From positions 186,001 to 250,000 of the forward strand of contig DATJSU010000011.1 of the NCBI GenBank assembly GCA_035503915.1: DNA of 64,000 nucleotides, given 5' to 3'. The notes under the pieces are model-generated. The model was given only the letters and a program-made list of their open reading frames with translations. It searched no databases and was not told the origin of the DNA. Shown piece by piece: positions 46,001 to 52,517 of this stretch. Position 1 is the stretch's first letter. Every line of letters begins with the position of its first letter. The position numbers were made by a program, and so were the translations under genes. Origin of the DNA: DATJMJ01 sp035503915 (GTDB taxonomy: Bacteria > Actinomycetota > Acidimicrobiia > Acidimicrobiales > Palsa-688).

Positions 46001-46177
46001 CACCTTCATTTTTACGGTTCAATGGGCGGCCGGCACCTGAACAAGCCAATGGACGGCATGCAAGCAACAACAGATGGCAGGGGCTATTGGGCGGTCGCAG
46101 GCGACGGCGGTGTGTTCGCCTTCGGCGATGCCCGGTTCCTAGGATCTGCCCCCGGCCTTCGAGGAAGCGATCAGTAA
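40046..46177 (+). CDS. Giant exported protein: Gly-rich head, 12 FN3 domains, 3 Ig-like domains, six propeller-like repeats
   Basis: About 2043 aa. A Sec signal ('AVAALTAVLIVAQGFLGTAP') precedes a Gly-rich domain (~100-330, many GGGGG runs). Twelve FN3 domains (~372-1515) each begin PGAP/PGPP-like and contain 'GLTNGTxYxVExRAVNxxG'. Three Ig-like domains (~1520-1790) carry 'GSLPPGLSL...GxPxxxG'. Six 42-aa repeats (~1795-2035) of 'GYWLVAADGGVFTFGxAxFYGS' end the protein. No anchor is seen. It is probably a surface or matrix protein. GTG 40046 is preferred over TTG 40040; no clear Shine-Dalgarno. Confidence 0.85.
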   Translation: MQSSSRILRAVAALTAVLIVAQGFLGTAPAAATTPSQVTDTFGFDSGTLQSFTVPANVTSLTITLTGGQGSWGGADASGNPPPGGYQGEVTGTIAVSPGDYLTIAVGSGGDEPYYTACTTGQDASSPSDPYDAVGGENPLSQYDGGGGGAAGPNGCSGYGGSGGAASVVEVGTSSSSPSSLGTIVAGGGGGDGGSGQYVLVRGQIGLANYVAQLAPTAITYGMPAGCTSNCTSYSTIESPSPLPVDPTQGQVGTAVFTMCGGSTNGENADQYFNTGAPDSEPGCDGGGGAGGGGGAAGGSAGSVQFGSGSSDEWYGQGGSPGENSTDNFSGLSAFYSYYSDADEGRPSGTGNFADPGASYDGSVAVTYATGIPGAPTNVTGTIGNQSVSLQWAAPSSQGATSISDFVVQYSSNGGSTWSTYDTASTATSATITGLTNGTGYIFEVQAVNSVGSGPFSSPSSTFTPSGPPGAPVISSVTPEDGGLVVNFTPPSSGTPISGYVYQLDGSGPWLPSSQTTSPLTISGLSDGTSYSVEIEAVNSIGTGPASNSVSQTPLALPGPPTITSVQVGPGTASVNFTPGATGGGTITGYQYSTNGGAAWTSTSTSSPISLSGLSNGMAYNFLLEAVNASGAGTAATTSFTAPSVPGAPVISSIVPGDQVLSVTLTPPSSGGYPVADYQWSTDGGTTWYSEASFGTPCQNLPAGTVTCQILALSSDGSTPLTNGTPYSIEMRAVNLVGAGPASTAQPATPYTVPGAPAITTPASGMVAANQSLALSFNPPASNGGSTITSYQYSTDAGTTWQPANGGQPLTSTAMTITVLSTDGITPLTNGTTYDVEIRAVNAAGPGLASAVAQGVPSTVPAAPVISSLAPGDGTLEVTFAPGANNGAAVTAYEYSIDGGNTWTPTGSLSTQFTIAGLTNGTSYSVETLAINADGSSPPSAPVAGAPVTEPAQPVITATSRGNATIDVSYSESSTGGSPITSYQYSTDGGTTWCSATSIANPLVVTALSTNGTTPIVNGTTYPVEVRAVNAAGDSVASAPVNVAPAAPPSAPNVTLTAGDGIIGVAVTVPNNGGSPVTEIDYSLNGGAFVPAGTVGPGFTISGLTDGTSYTVSVRADNAIGDGTASSPTSAVPSTVPGPPTGVIAASDSASSDVTWSAPTFNGGSAITAYTATAYTSPSGTTSVGTPCTTSMLGCTITGLTNGTTYYVGAIATNADGSSLVSSPLQAVIPVARPSAPVLTGTTAGGSYLSVAFTAGAAGGDPITSYQYSLDGGVTWYAASGTTSPIVISGLVDGTTYTVALRALSAAGAGATSNTIMATPYTYPGIVDASTIAANGENDQIVLSWTVPSNGGSAITQAQATAFSSVTGGSQDGTCTTTTNLAVGDTASCTITGLSNGTIYYVSVQSDNAAGWSGRSSPRVAVTPSLQPGQVEDLTAVAGDGQASLSWQAGSTGGSAISNYTIWYSSGGVYTQFNNGTSTATTATVTSLTNGTPYTFEVYAVNSYGTGPVSGPSNQVTPEGPSITSPALGDGEVGLPYSTALSASGGTGTFSWSVSNGSLPPGLSLGTSSGEVSGTPSATGTSNFTLEVTDSAGGSATQAETVEIVAAPAGGPSIAPVILTTSLPGGEDGVPYSEFAVAGGGLGPYVWSIVQGSLPAGLVLAPLTGQVHGTPTGGSSTFQLQVTDSLGLTAERGLSIAIVKQPHFSSPELTITGYVGWRISHEDPFQGETQSDKWTVVDGRLPYGLALSPGGYITGSPLQAGTFKVVLGVSDPQHQLSTQTLTFDIMPIALNSRLIVAGPQDGGYWVATNDGHVMGFGNSHVHGDLLEHSVRASVVGIAGTPDGNGYWLVTAMGAVYSFGDAHPYGNLSNEKLTAPIVGIADTPDGRGYWLVAANGSVFTFGDAHFYGSMASRHLNAPVVGLGPVPDGEGYWLVAADGGVFCFGQARYYGSMAGKHLNRPMVGLGTVAGGNGYWLVAADGGVFTFGHLHFYGSMGGRHLNKPMDGMQATTDGRGYWAVAGDGGVFAFGDARFLGSAPGLRGSDQ

Positions 46178-46279
46178 CCCTGGGCGCATCACTTTCAGGC
46201 CCACCTCCGCCAGATCGAACGCGTAGGGAACCCCCACGGCATCAAGCAACTTCACGAGAGCGCGGCCGCCAACTTGGCG

Positions 46280-47761
46280 CTAATAAGCCCGCCCCACTAC
46301 CGCCACCAGCTCGGCCAGGTCATCGCTGGCTCCAGGTAGCGACCCATCCGGCCGCTGCAGCACCCGTACCGACACGCCCCGCTCATTGAGCCACAACTCT
46401 CCGTCCCCGGCGGCCCCGGCGGCCCCAGCACCGGCGGCACCCGCACCGGCGGCTCCAGCGCCTGTGCCGGAGATCACCCGCCCCGGCACCACAGCGAAGC
46501 CTGACTGCGTGGCATCGAGGGCTTCTTCGAGGCCGCCCGTGAGCGCCTGCTCGGTCCGCTCATCACGCCAATTCCGTGCCTCGGCCAGGAGCGCCGCATG
46601 AGCGTCGCCGAGCACGCGCGACACCTCAGTGACTATCGCATCGAGCCGAACGGGAGCCTTGGTGTTGTTATCCCGCCTGGCGAGCACGGCCGTCCCTCCA
46701 GCCAGGTCCCGCGGCCCGATCTCGACCCGGACCGGCACGCCCTTCAGCTCCCACTCGACCACTCGCCTCCCGAAAGATAGATCCGTCCGGGCGTCGATTT
46801 CCACCCTCTGCCCCGCCCGGCGGAGGTCGTCAGCGATCTTGGAAGCCGCCTCGCCGGCGCCTTCCTCGGTACGCACCGCCAGGACAACTACCTGCACAGG
46901 AGCGACCTTGGGCGGCAGCCGGAGCCCAGAGTCGTCGCCGTGCACCATGACGAGCCCGCCCATCATCCGCGTTGACGAGCCCCAGGAGGTGAGCCATCCA
47001 TGGCGTTGCTGGCCCGTCTCGTCGAGGAAGGTGATGCCAAAGGCCTCTGCAAACCCCTGTCCCAGCTCGTGGCTCGTCCCCATCTGGAGCGCCTTGCCGT
47101 CGCGCATCATCGCTTCGGCAGCCCAGGTGGTCGTGGCGCCGGCGAAGCGCTCACGGTCTGTTTTTCGCCCCGTGAGCACTGGGATCGCAAGCACCTCGAC
47201 CATGAAGTCCTCGTAGACCTCACGGAGGATCTTGAGGGCGAAGCGCTGCGCGTCGTCCTCGCTCGCGTGCGCGGTGTGGCCCTCTTGCCAGAGGAACTCG
47301 GTAGTGCGCAGGAACAACCTCGGCCGCAGTTCCCAGCGCACGACATTTGCCCACTGGTTGAGGAGCAGTGGCAGGTCCCGGTAGCTCTGGATCCACTTCG
47401 CCATGTAAGAGCCGATCATCGTCTCGCTCGTCGGGCGCACCACGACCGGCTCTTCGAGTTTCTTGCCACCGCCGTAGGTGACCACCGCGAGCTCAGGCGA
47501 AAAGCCTTCTACGTGCTCGGCTTCTTTACGGAAATAGCTCTCGGGGATGAAAAGGGGAAAATAGGCGTTGCGCGCCCCCGTGGCTTTGATGCGGGCATCC
47601 ATTTCCGCTTGCATCAGCTCCCAGATCGCGTAACCCCACGGCCGGATGACCATGGTGCCCCGCACGGGGCCGCCTTCGGCGAGCTCTGCCTTTGCCAGGA
47701 CGTCTTGGTACCACTGGGGGAAGTCGTCTGCCTGTGGGGTGAGGACGTCGGCTTTGGCCAT
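46280..47761 (-). CDS. proS: Proline--tRNA ligase, ProS type 3 (archaeal/eukaryotic-like)
   Basis: Class II synthetase of 493 aa. It has 'GTMVIRPWGYAIWELMQAEM' (motif 1), 'VVRPTSETMIGSYMAKWIQS', 'FLRTTEFLWQEGHTAHA' (motif 2) and 'GWLTSWGSSTRMMGGLVMVH' (motif 3). There is no editing INS domain between motifs 2 and 3, and the C-terminus is extended, both features of the archaeal-type enzyme. Near residues 430-455 the C-terminal domain carries an Ala-Gly repeat (GAGAA units) that replaces conserved sequence. ATG 47761 chosen. Confidence 0.95.
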   Translation of the reverse strand: MAKADVLTPQADDFPQWYQDVLAKAELAEGGPVRGTMVIRPWGYAIWELMQAEMDARIKATGARNAYFPLFIPESYFRKEAEHVEGFSPELAVVTYGGGKKLEEPVVVRPTSETMIGSYMAKWIQSYRDLPLLLNQWANVVRWELRPRLFLRTTEFLWQEGHTAHASEDDAQRFALKILREVYEDFMVEVLAIPVLTGRKTDRERFAGATTTWAAEAMMRDGKALQMGTSHELGQGFAEAFGITFLDETGQQRHGWLTSWGSSTRMMGGLVMVHGDDSGLRLPPKVAPVQVVVLAVRTEEGAGEAASKIADDLRRAGQRVEIDARTDLSFGRRVVEWELKGVPVRVEIGPRDLAGGTAVLARRDNNTKAPVRLDAIVTEVSRVLGDAHAALLAEARNWRDERTEQALTGGLEEALDATQSGFAVVPGRVISGTGAGAAGAGAAGAGAAGAAGDGELWLNERGVSVRVLQRPDGSLPGASDDLAELVAVVGRAY

Positions 47762-47828
47762 GGGAGGAAGATGCTAGCGCCACAGCGAGTGCCGGCTCGC
47801 GGGCAGATCTCCTGGCGACCTAAGGTCG

Positions 47829-47884
47829 CCCTCCCAAAGGGTGCTCCACCTTAAAATCCCTCCCAAAGGGTGCTCCACCTTAAA
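47829..47884. repeat. Tandem duplication of a ~28-bp unit
   Basis: Two consecutive copies of a unit beginning CCTCCCAAAGGGTGCTCCAC and ending TTAAAA lie between proS and the GtrA-like gene. Two copies only, with no spacers, so not CRISPR. It is a recent slip or recombination duplication in the promoter region. Confidence 0.85.
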
Positions 47885-47933
47885 AGATGTTGAGGTCGTG
47901 CCGGGCGTTGGGTACCGGAAGAGCATGCCAAGT

Positions 47934-47939
47934 AAAATG
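47934..47939 (+). promoter_or_regulatory. -10 box of the GtrA-like gene
   Basis: TAAAAT ends 5 nt before ATG 47945, so transcription would start at or next to the start codon. TTGGGT at 47909-47914 is a weak -35 with a 19-nt spacer. Confidence 0.45.
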
Positions 47940-47944
47940 GGACG

Positions 47945-48730
47945 ATGCCCGTAGCGCCACAAGCCCGTTCTGCTCACGCGGAGCGGGTAACGCTGCTCGA
48001 GCGCCTGCTTCGTACGGGACCGGTCCGCCGGGTCTTCGCCACGGGCGTAGTACGGAGGGTGCTCTCGCCGGCTCGAGGCGACAGGGCCGTACACAAGTTC
48101 ATCCGTTACTCGATGGTCTCGGGCGTCGCGATCGTCATCAGCCAGGTGACGATCCTGATCTGCGCGGCGTTCTTGCATCTTTCTGGCATCCTGGCCAACA
48201 CGATCGGCGCGCTTGCCGCGACGCCCGCCTCCTACGAGCTCAACCGCAAATGGGCTTGGGGCAAGCGGGGGAAGAGCCACATGTGGAAAGAGGTGGCTCC
48301 TTTTTGGGCCCTGACCCTCATCGGCTACCTGGCTTCCACCGGCACGGTGCAGATCGCCGACAGCCTTTGCGCGTCGCACGACGTCACTGGCCTGGACAGG
48401 GCTTTCGCGATCATGGGGGCGTCCCTGTTTGCCTACGGGGTTGTCTGGATCGCAAAGTTCGTCGTATTCAACAAATTGGTCTTTGCCGAAGGACCGGGAG
48501 CCACCGTCCCGACAGCGCCCGCCAACGGCTCAGCTGCAGAGAGCCCACAGCCTGGCAACGGGCAAGTGCCGAGCAGCGGCCCGGTGCCCAATCGCCAGCC
48601 CAACGGCCAGGTGCCCAAGCATCAGGTGCCCATCAATGGACAGCACTCTCACCCTGCACCAGGCCAGCTCTCTGAGCAGGCAAAGCCATCTGTCGCCGCG
48701 CTCGAGGCGCCCACTGGCACCGCCAGCTGA
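47945..48730 (+). CDS. GtrA-like membrane protein with Pro/Gln/Gly-rich tail
   Basis: The 261-aa protein has four hydrophobic helices in residues ~50-185, with 'VHKFIRYSMVSGVAIVISQV' and 'TPASYELNRKWAWGKRGKSH', the GtrA signature (small polytopic proteins that help flip polyprenyl-phosphate sugars). The last ~75 residues are a disordered tail with repeats such as 'NGQVP' and 'PSSGPVPNRQPNGQVPKHQV', probably cytoplasmic. First gene of a five-gene same-strand cassette containing a GT4 enzyme, supporting a lipid-linked sugar role. Confidence 0.82.
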   Translation: MPVAPQARSAHAERVTLLERLLRTGPVRRVFATGVVRRVLSPARGDRAVHKFIRYSMVSGVAIVISQVTILICAAFLHLSGILANTIGALAATPASYELNRKWAWGKRGKSHMWKEVAPFWALTLIGYLASTGTVQIADSLCASHDVTGLDRAFAIMGASLFAYGVVWIAKFVVFNKLVFAEGPGATVPTAPANGSAAESPQPGNGQVPSSGPVPNRQPNGQVPKHQVPINGQHSHPAPGQLSEQAKPSVAALEAPTGTAS

Positions 48731-49397
48731 AGCCCACAACGCTCTGCTCTCGGCGCCTTCCATGGGATGGCTCGAGGTGGCCCAAAGCACAAAAGGCTTC
48801 ATGCCTGAGGACGAAGGCATGGCTCTTTACGAAGCAGGCCTGCTGGCCGGCCACAGCGCGCTCGGCCCCCTCCTCGAGATAGGCACCTACTGCGGCAAAT
48901 CGGCTGTCTACCTCGGTGCAGCAGCGCGCGAGACGGGTTCGGTCCTGTTCAGCATCGACCACCACCGCGGTTCAGATGAGCTCCAGCCCGGCTGGCCCCA
49001 CCACGACCCCAGGGTCGTCGACCCTAGTACCGGGCTCATCGAGACGCTCCCCTGGGCCCGGCACGCTCTCCTCGAAGCAGGCCTCGAGGGGGACGTGGTC
49101 CTGGTCGTCGGGGAGTCGTCCAAAGTCGCCACCTACTGGTCCACAAGCCTCAGCCTCCTCTTCATAGACGGCGGCCACGGTGCTGAGGTTGCCCGCGGCG
49201 ACTTCACGTCATGGCTGCCGAAGGTGGCGCCTGGCGGCCTTCTCGCCGTGCACGATGTCTTCTCGCACCCATCCGAAGGGGGCCAGGTCCCATACGAGCT
49301 TTACTGCGGGGCTTTGGCGACCGGCGATTTCGCCGAAGTTTCCCGGACAGGGTCTCTCCGCTTGGCGAGGCGAGCGCCATCCCAGGGCGGCACTTGA
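48636..49397 (+). CDS. Class I SAM-dependent methyltransferase (Methyltransf_24-like)
   Basis: Motif I is 'LGPLLEIGTYCGKSAVYLGA', then 'SVLFSIDHHRGSDELQPGWP', 'LLFIDGGHGAEVARGDFTSW' and 'VAPGGLLAVHDVFSHP', the pattern of macrocin O-methyltransferase-like enzymes acting on sugar or catechol hydroxyls. The start is uncertain. ATG 48636 (253 aa) overlaps the end of the GtrA-like gene by 95 nt and retains the preceding helix 'AEAHNALLSAPSMGWLEVA'. ATG 48762 would trim it. Second gene of the cassette. Confidence 0.78.
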   Translation: MDSTLTLHQASSLSRQSHLSPRSRRPLAPPAEAHNALLSAPSMGWLEVAQSTKGFMPEDEGMALYEAGLLAGHSALGPLLEIGTYCGKSAVYLGAAARETGSVLFSIDHHRGSDELQPGWPHHDPRVVDPSTGLIETLPWARHALLEAGLEGDVVLVVGESSKVATYWSTSLSLLFIDGGHGAEVARGDFTSWLPKVAPGGLLAVHDVFSHPSEGGQVPYELYCGALATGDFAEVSRTGSLRLARRAPSQGGT

Positions 49398-49432
49398 CCG
49401 CTCCTACCTCAACCGTCCAGGCTGGGGGCCAC

Positions 49433-50749
49433 ATGTTCGCTGGGCAGCAGGGCCGAAGGCGAGACAACGAAGAACTCCGGGTGGCGCTGCTTGTTTACCG
49501 GGGCAACCCTCGTTCCGGCGGCCAGGGCGTTTACACCAGGTTCCTATCGCGGGAGCTCGCCCGCCTCGGCCACGAAGTAACGGTGTTCTCGGGCCAGCCG
49601 TGGCCCCTCCTCGACAGCGACGAGGGCGTCCAGCTCGTAAAGGTCCCCAGCCTGGACCTCTACAGGGAGCCCGACCCCTTCCGCATACCGCGCTTGTCGG
49701 AGCTCAAGTCCTGGCCCGACCTCCTGGAGATCGGGACCATGTTGACAGGTGGCTTCCCTGAGCCTCGCACCTTCAGCTTGCGGGCGCAGCGCCTGCTCGC
49801 CCCGAGGAGAGGGGACTTCGACATCGTCCACGACAACCAGTCTTTCGGGCCGGGCCTCGCGCGACTGGTCGACCAAGGCTGGCCCGTGGTCGGCACCTGC
49901 CATCACCCCGTGACAGTCGACCGGCTCGTGGACCTGGCCCAGGCACAGTCACTCGGCAAGAAATTTTCCACCCTTCGTTGGTACAGCTTCGTCCGCATGC
50001 AAAACGCCGTCGCCCGCCGTCTCGCGAAGATCCTCACAGTCTCGGAGTCCTCCCGGCGCGACATCGTCGAACAAATGTCCGTCTCTCCTGATCGTGTCAC
50101 CGTCGTACCCATAGGCGCCGACGCGCACCTCTTCAGCCCGGGCCGGCCCGGGGCGAGCAAGCGGGTGCGGGGGCGCATAATGACCACTGCCAGCGCCGAC
50201 GTCCCCATGAAAGGGTTGGTCCACCTTCTCGAAGCGCTCGCCAAGCTGCGCACTGAGCAGCCTGAAGCGCACCTCGCCGTAGTCGGCGAACCTCGCCCGG
50301 CGAGCCCGGCGGCCCAGGCGCTCGAGCGGCTGGGCCTTGACGGGGCGGTTACCTTCTTCCCCGGCGTAGACGACAGGCAGCTTGTAAAGCTCTACCGGGA
50401 GGCTTCCGTCGTCGCGGTCCCCTCGCTCTACGAAGGATTTTCTCTCCCCGCTGTCGAAGCCATGGCGTGCCAGGTCCCCGTCGTCGCCTCCTCGGCTGGC
50501 GCCCTCCCCGGGGTCGTCGGCGCCGACGGCGAGGCGGCCGTCCTCGTCCCGCCCGGCGACGCGGGCGCCCTGGCGGCGGCTCTTGGCAAGCTTCTCTCCG
50601 CCCCCACTGGAGCGCGCGAGCGGATGGGCCGCGCCGGGCGGCGACGTGTGCTCGCCCGCTACACCTGGGCCCGTTGTGCCGAGGGCGTGGTCGAGCAGTA
50701 CCGGGCCGTGCTCGACCAAGAGCGGCGCGTTGGCGGCACTGCTTGCTAA
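49433..50749 (+). CDS. GT4-family glycosyltransferase
   Basis: A 438-aa GT-B fold enzyme. The N-terminal half has 'RVALLVYRGNPRSGGQGVYT', the GT4 G-G-x-G-x-x acceptor/donor loop, then 'DFDIVHDNQSFGPGL'. The C-terminal half has 'RDIVEQMSVSPDRVTVVPIG', 'IMTTASADVPMKGLVHLLEA' and the nucleotide-sugar site 'VVAVPSLYEGFSLPAVEAMA' (E-x7-E). It transfers an unidentified sugar, probably on the cytoplasmic face. ATG 49433 is preceded by GGGGGCC. Coupled to the next methyltransferase. Confidence 0.88.
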   Translation: MFAGQQGRRRDNEELRVALLVYRGNPRSGGQGVYTRFLSRELARLGHEVTVFSGQPWPLLDSDEGVQLVKVPSLDLYREPDPFRIPRLSELKSWPDLLEIGTMLTGGFPEPRTFSLRAQRLLAPRRGDFDIVHDNQSFGPGLARLVDQGWPVVGTCHHPVTVDRLVDLAQAQSLGKKFSTLRWYSFVRMQNAVARRLAKILTVSESSRRDIVEQMSVSPDRVTVVPIGADAHLFSPGRPGASKRVRGRIMTTASADVPMKGLVHLLEALAKLRTEQPEAHLAVVGEPRPASPAAQALERLGLDGAVTFFPGVDDRQLVKLYREASVVAVPSLYEGFSLPAVEAMACQVPVVASSAGALPGVVGADGEAAVLVPPGDAGALAAALGKLLSAPTGARERMGRAGRRRVLARYTWARCAEGVVEQYRAVLDQERRVGGTAC

Positions 50750-51465
50750 CGGTCCGTTACAGCTGGCTCGAGCTACGCGCAGGGGAAAGGCTGCTCGACT
50801 TTGGCTGCGGAGGAGGCCGCCACAGCCTGGAAGCTATGCGCCTCGGCGCCCTCGTGACAGCGGTCGACACCGACCGGGGCGAGCTGGGCAAGGCAGCCGC
50901 GTGGGTGCTCGCGATGCTCGATGAGGACAAGCAGACGGCGGAAGCGGGGGGCCAGGGCCACGTCGTGGAGGCCAACGGGCTGGCGCTGCCGTTCCCCGAC
51001 GCCTGTTTCGACAAGGTCATCGCCGCCGAAGTCCTCGAGCACATCAACGAGGACGAAGCGGCGCTCGCCGAGCTTGCACGCGTCCTACGCCCCGGCGGGG
51101 TCATTGCGGTGACCGTGCCCCGCTGGTACCCCGAGCGGGTCAACTGGGCGCTCTCTTCTGACTACCACAACGTCCCCGGTGGCCATGTCCGTATCTACCG
51201 GCGCTCCCAGCTCCGCGACCGTTTGCTGGCAGCTGGGTTGAGGCCCTTGCGCTGGCACCACGCGCACGCCCTCCACAGCCCGTACTGGTGGCTGCGCTGC
51301 CTGAGGGGCCTCGCCAAGGAGGACGCTTTCCTCGTAAAGACCTACCATCGCCTCCTTGTTTGGGACATCACCGCAAGGCCTGCCGTCACCCGCTACACCG
51401 AGGCCCTCCTCAACCCAGTCCTCGGCAAGAGCGTCGTCGTCTACGCCAGCAAGACCCGGCAATGA
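50743..51465 (+). CDS. Class I SAM-dependent methyltransferase (Methyltransf_11-like)
   Basis: The 240-aa protein has motif I 'GERLLDFGCGGGRHSLEAMR', 'VTAVDTDRGELG', 'GLALPFPDACFDKVIAAEVL', 'EHINEDEAALAELARVLRPG' and 'VTVPRWYPERVNWALSSDYH'. No ATG or GTG is available near the homologous start. TTG 50743 overlaps the stop of the glycosyltransferase gene, so translational coupling is likely. Its stop overlaps the next start as ATGA. The acceptor is unknown; the context suggests a glycan or lipid. Confidence 0.82.
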   Translation: MLTVRYSWLELRAGERLLDFGCGGGRHSLEAMRLGALVTAVDTDRGELGKAAAWVLAMLDEDKQTAEAGGQGHVVEANGLALPFPDACFDKVIAAEVLEHINEDEAALAELARVLRPGGVIAVTVPRWYPERVNWALSSDYHNVPGGHVRIYRRSQLRDRLLAAGLRPLRWHHAHALHSPYWWLRCLRGLAKEDAFLVKTYHRLLVWDITARPAVTRYTEALLNPVLGKSVVVYASKTRQ

Positions 51466-52517
51466 GCCCTCTCTCGCGCGAGGCCGTCGCCCAAACAGCG
51501 GACTGGATTGCCTCGCTGCAGCTGCCGAACGGGATGGTCCCTTGGTACCGCGGTGGCCACGCCGACCCTTGGAACCACGTGGAAGCGACGATGGCGCTCG
51601 CGGCGGCGGGGCGTTGGCCGGAGGTCGAGCGCGCTTTCGCCTGGCTGAGGACGAACCAGCTAGCAGATGGGAGCTGGTGCACCTTTTACCTTCCCGACGG
51701 GGTCCTCGACCCTCGCCGAGACCCCAACGTCTGCGCTTACTTGGCGACCGGCGCTTGGTGGTGCCACCGTCTCGGGGCCGACCGGGCCTTCCTCGAGGAG
51801 TGGTGGCCGATGATCGAGCGCGCTATCTCGTGGTGCCTTCGCTACCAGCGCCTGAGCGGGGAAATCGTATGGTCCGTCGGCCCCGACGGGGTGCCCGGGA
51901 TTTTTGCCCTGCTCGCCGCGAACTCGTCTCTCCAGCGCTCCCTGCACTGCGCCTACCAGGTTGGTAGCGTCCTCGGCCGGGAGCGGCCCGAATGGCAGAA
52001 GGCAGCAGTGCGGGTTGCCGAAGCCGTCGCCTACCGCCCTGCCGCTTTCGCGCCAAAGGAGCGCTGGGCGATGGACTGGTACTACCCAGTCCTCTCGGGC
52101 GCCCTCAGTGGCGAGGCCGCCCGCGAGAGGCTCCTTGCACGTTGGGGAGAGTTCGCAGAGACCGGGCTCGGGGTGCGCTGCGTCTCGGGGAACTTCTGGG
52201 TCACCGCCGCCGAGACGGCCGAGTGCGCGATGGCTGCCAACCGGGCAGGCATGCGCGAGGACGCGGAGCTGCTCCTCGCCTGGGCCGGTCACTTGCGCGA
52301 CCCCGACGACGGCTCGTACTGGACCGGCTGCGCGCACCCCGAGTGCGTGAAGTTCCCCGGCGGCCAGCGGAGCACTTATTCCGCGGCAGCGGTCCTCATC
52401 GCCGACCACGTCATCTGGCGCCCCAGCGCGGCGGCGGAGGTCTTCAGCGCGTCTGGGGACGAACTGTCTCGGAGTGGACCAGGTCGACCAGCCGAGCCAG
52501 TTGGTCAGGGTCGGTAG
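51462..52517 (+). CDS. Alpha/alpha-toroid (prenyltransferase/squalene-cyclase-like fold) protein
   Basis: The 351-aa protein has repeated helical units with QW-like and toroid motifs: 'TADWIASLQLPNGMVPWYRG', 'HADPWNHVEATMALAAAGRW', 'RTNQLADGSWCTFYLPDG', 'YQRLSGEIVWSVGPDGVP' and 'HLRDPDDGSYWTGCAHPECV'. The DxDD cyclase motif is absent. The fold also serves glycan-active enzymes, so a carbohydrate substrate is possible. Its 3' end overlaps the convergent hemE by 74 nt, and the last ~25 residues may be non-essential. Last gene of the cassette. Confidence 0.75.
   Translation: MSPLSREAVAQTADWIASLQLPNGMVPWYRGGHADPWNHVEATMALAAAGRWPEVERAFAWLRTNQLADGSWCTFYLPDGVLDPRRDPNVCAYLATGAWWCHRLGADRAFLEEWWPMIERAISWCLRYQRLSGEIVWSVGPDGVPGIFALLAANSSLQRSLHCAYQVGSVLGRERPEWQKAAVRVAEAVAYRPAAFAPKERWAMDWYYPVLSGALSGEAARERLLARWGEFAETGLGVRCVSGNFWVTAAETAECAMAANRAGMREDAELLLAWAGHLRDPDDGSYWTGCAHPECVKFPGGQRSTYSAAAVLIADHVIWRPSAAAEVFSASGDELSRSGPGRPAEPVGQGR

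Noticed and set aside
47000..47854. 284-codon plus-strand frame antisense to proS
   Set aside because: proS motifs 1-3 are unambiguous on the minus strand.
47829..47884. CRISPR-like repeat
   Set aside because: Two adjacent copies without spacer; a simple tandem duplication.
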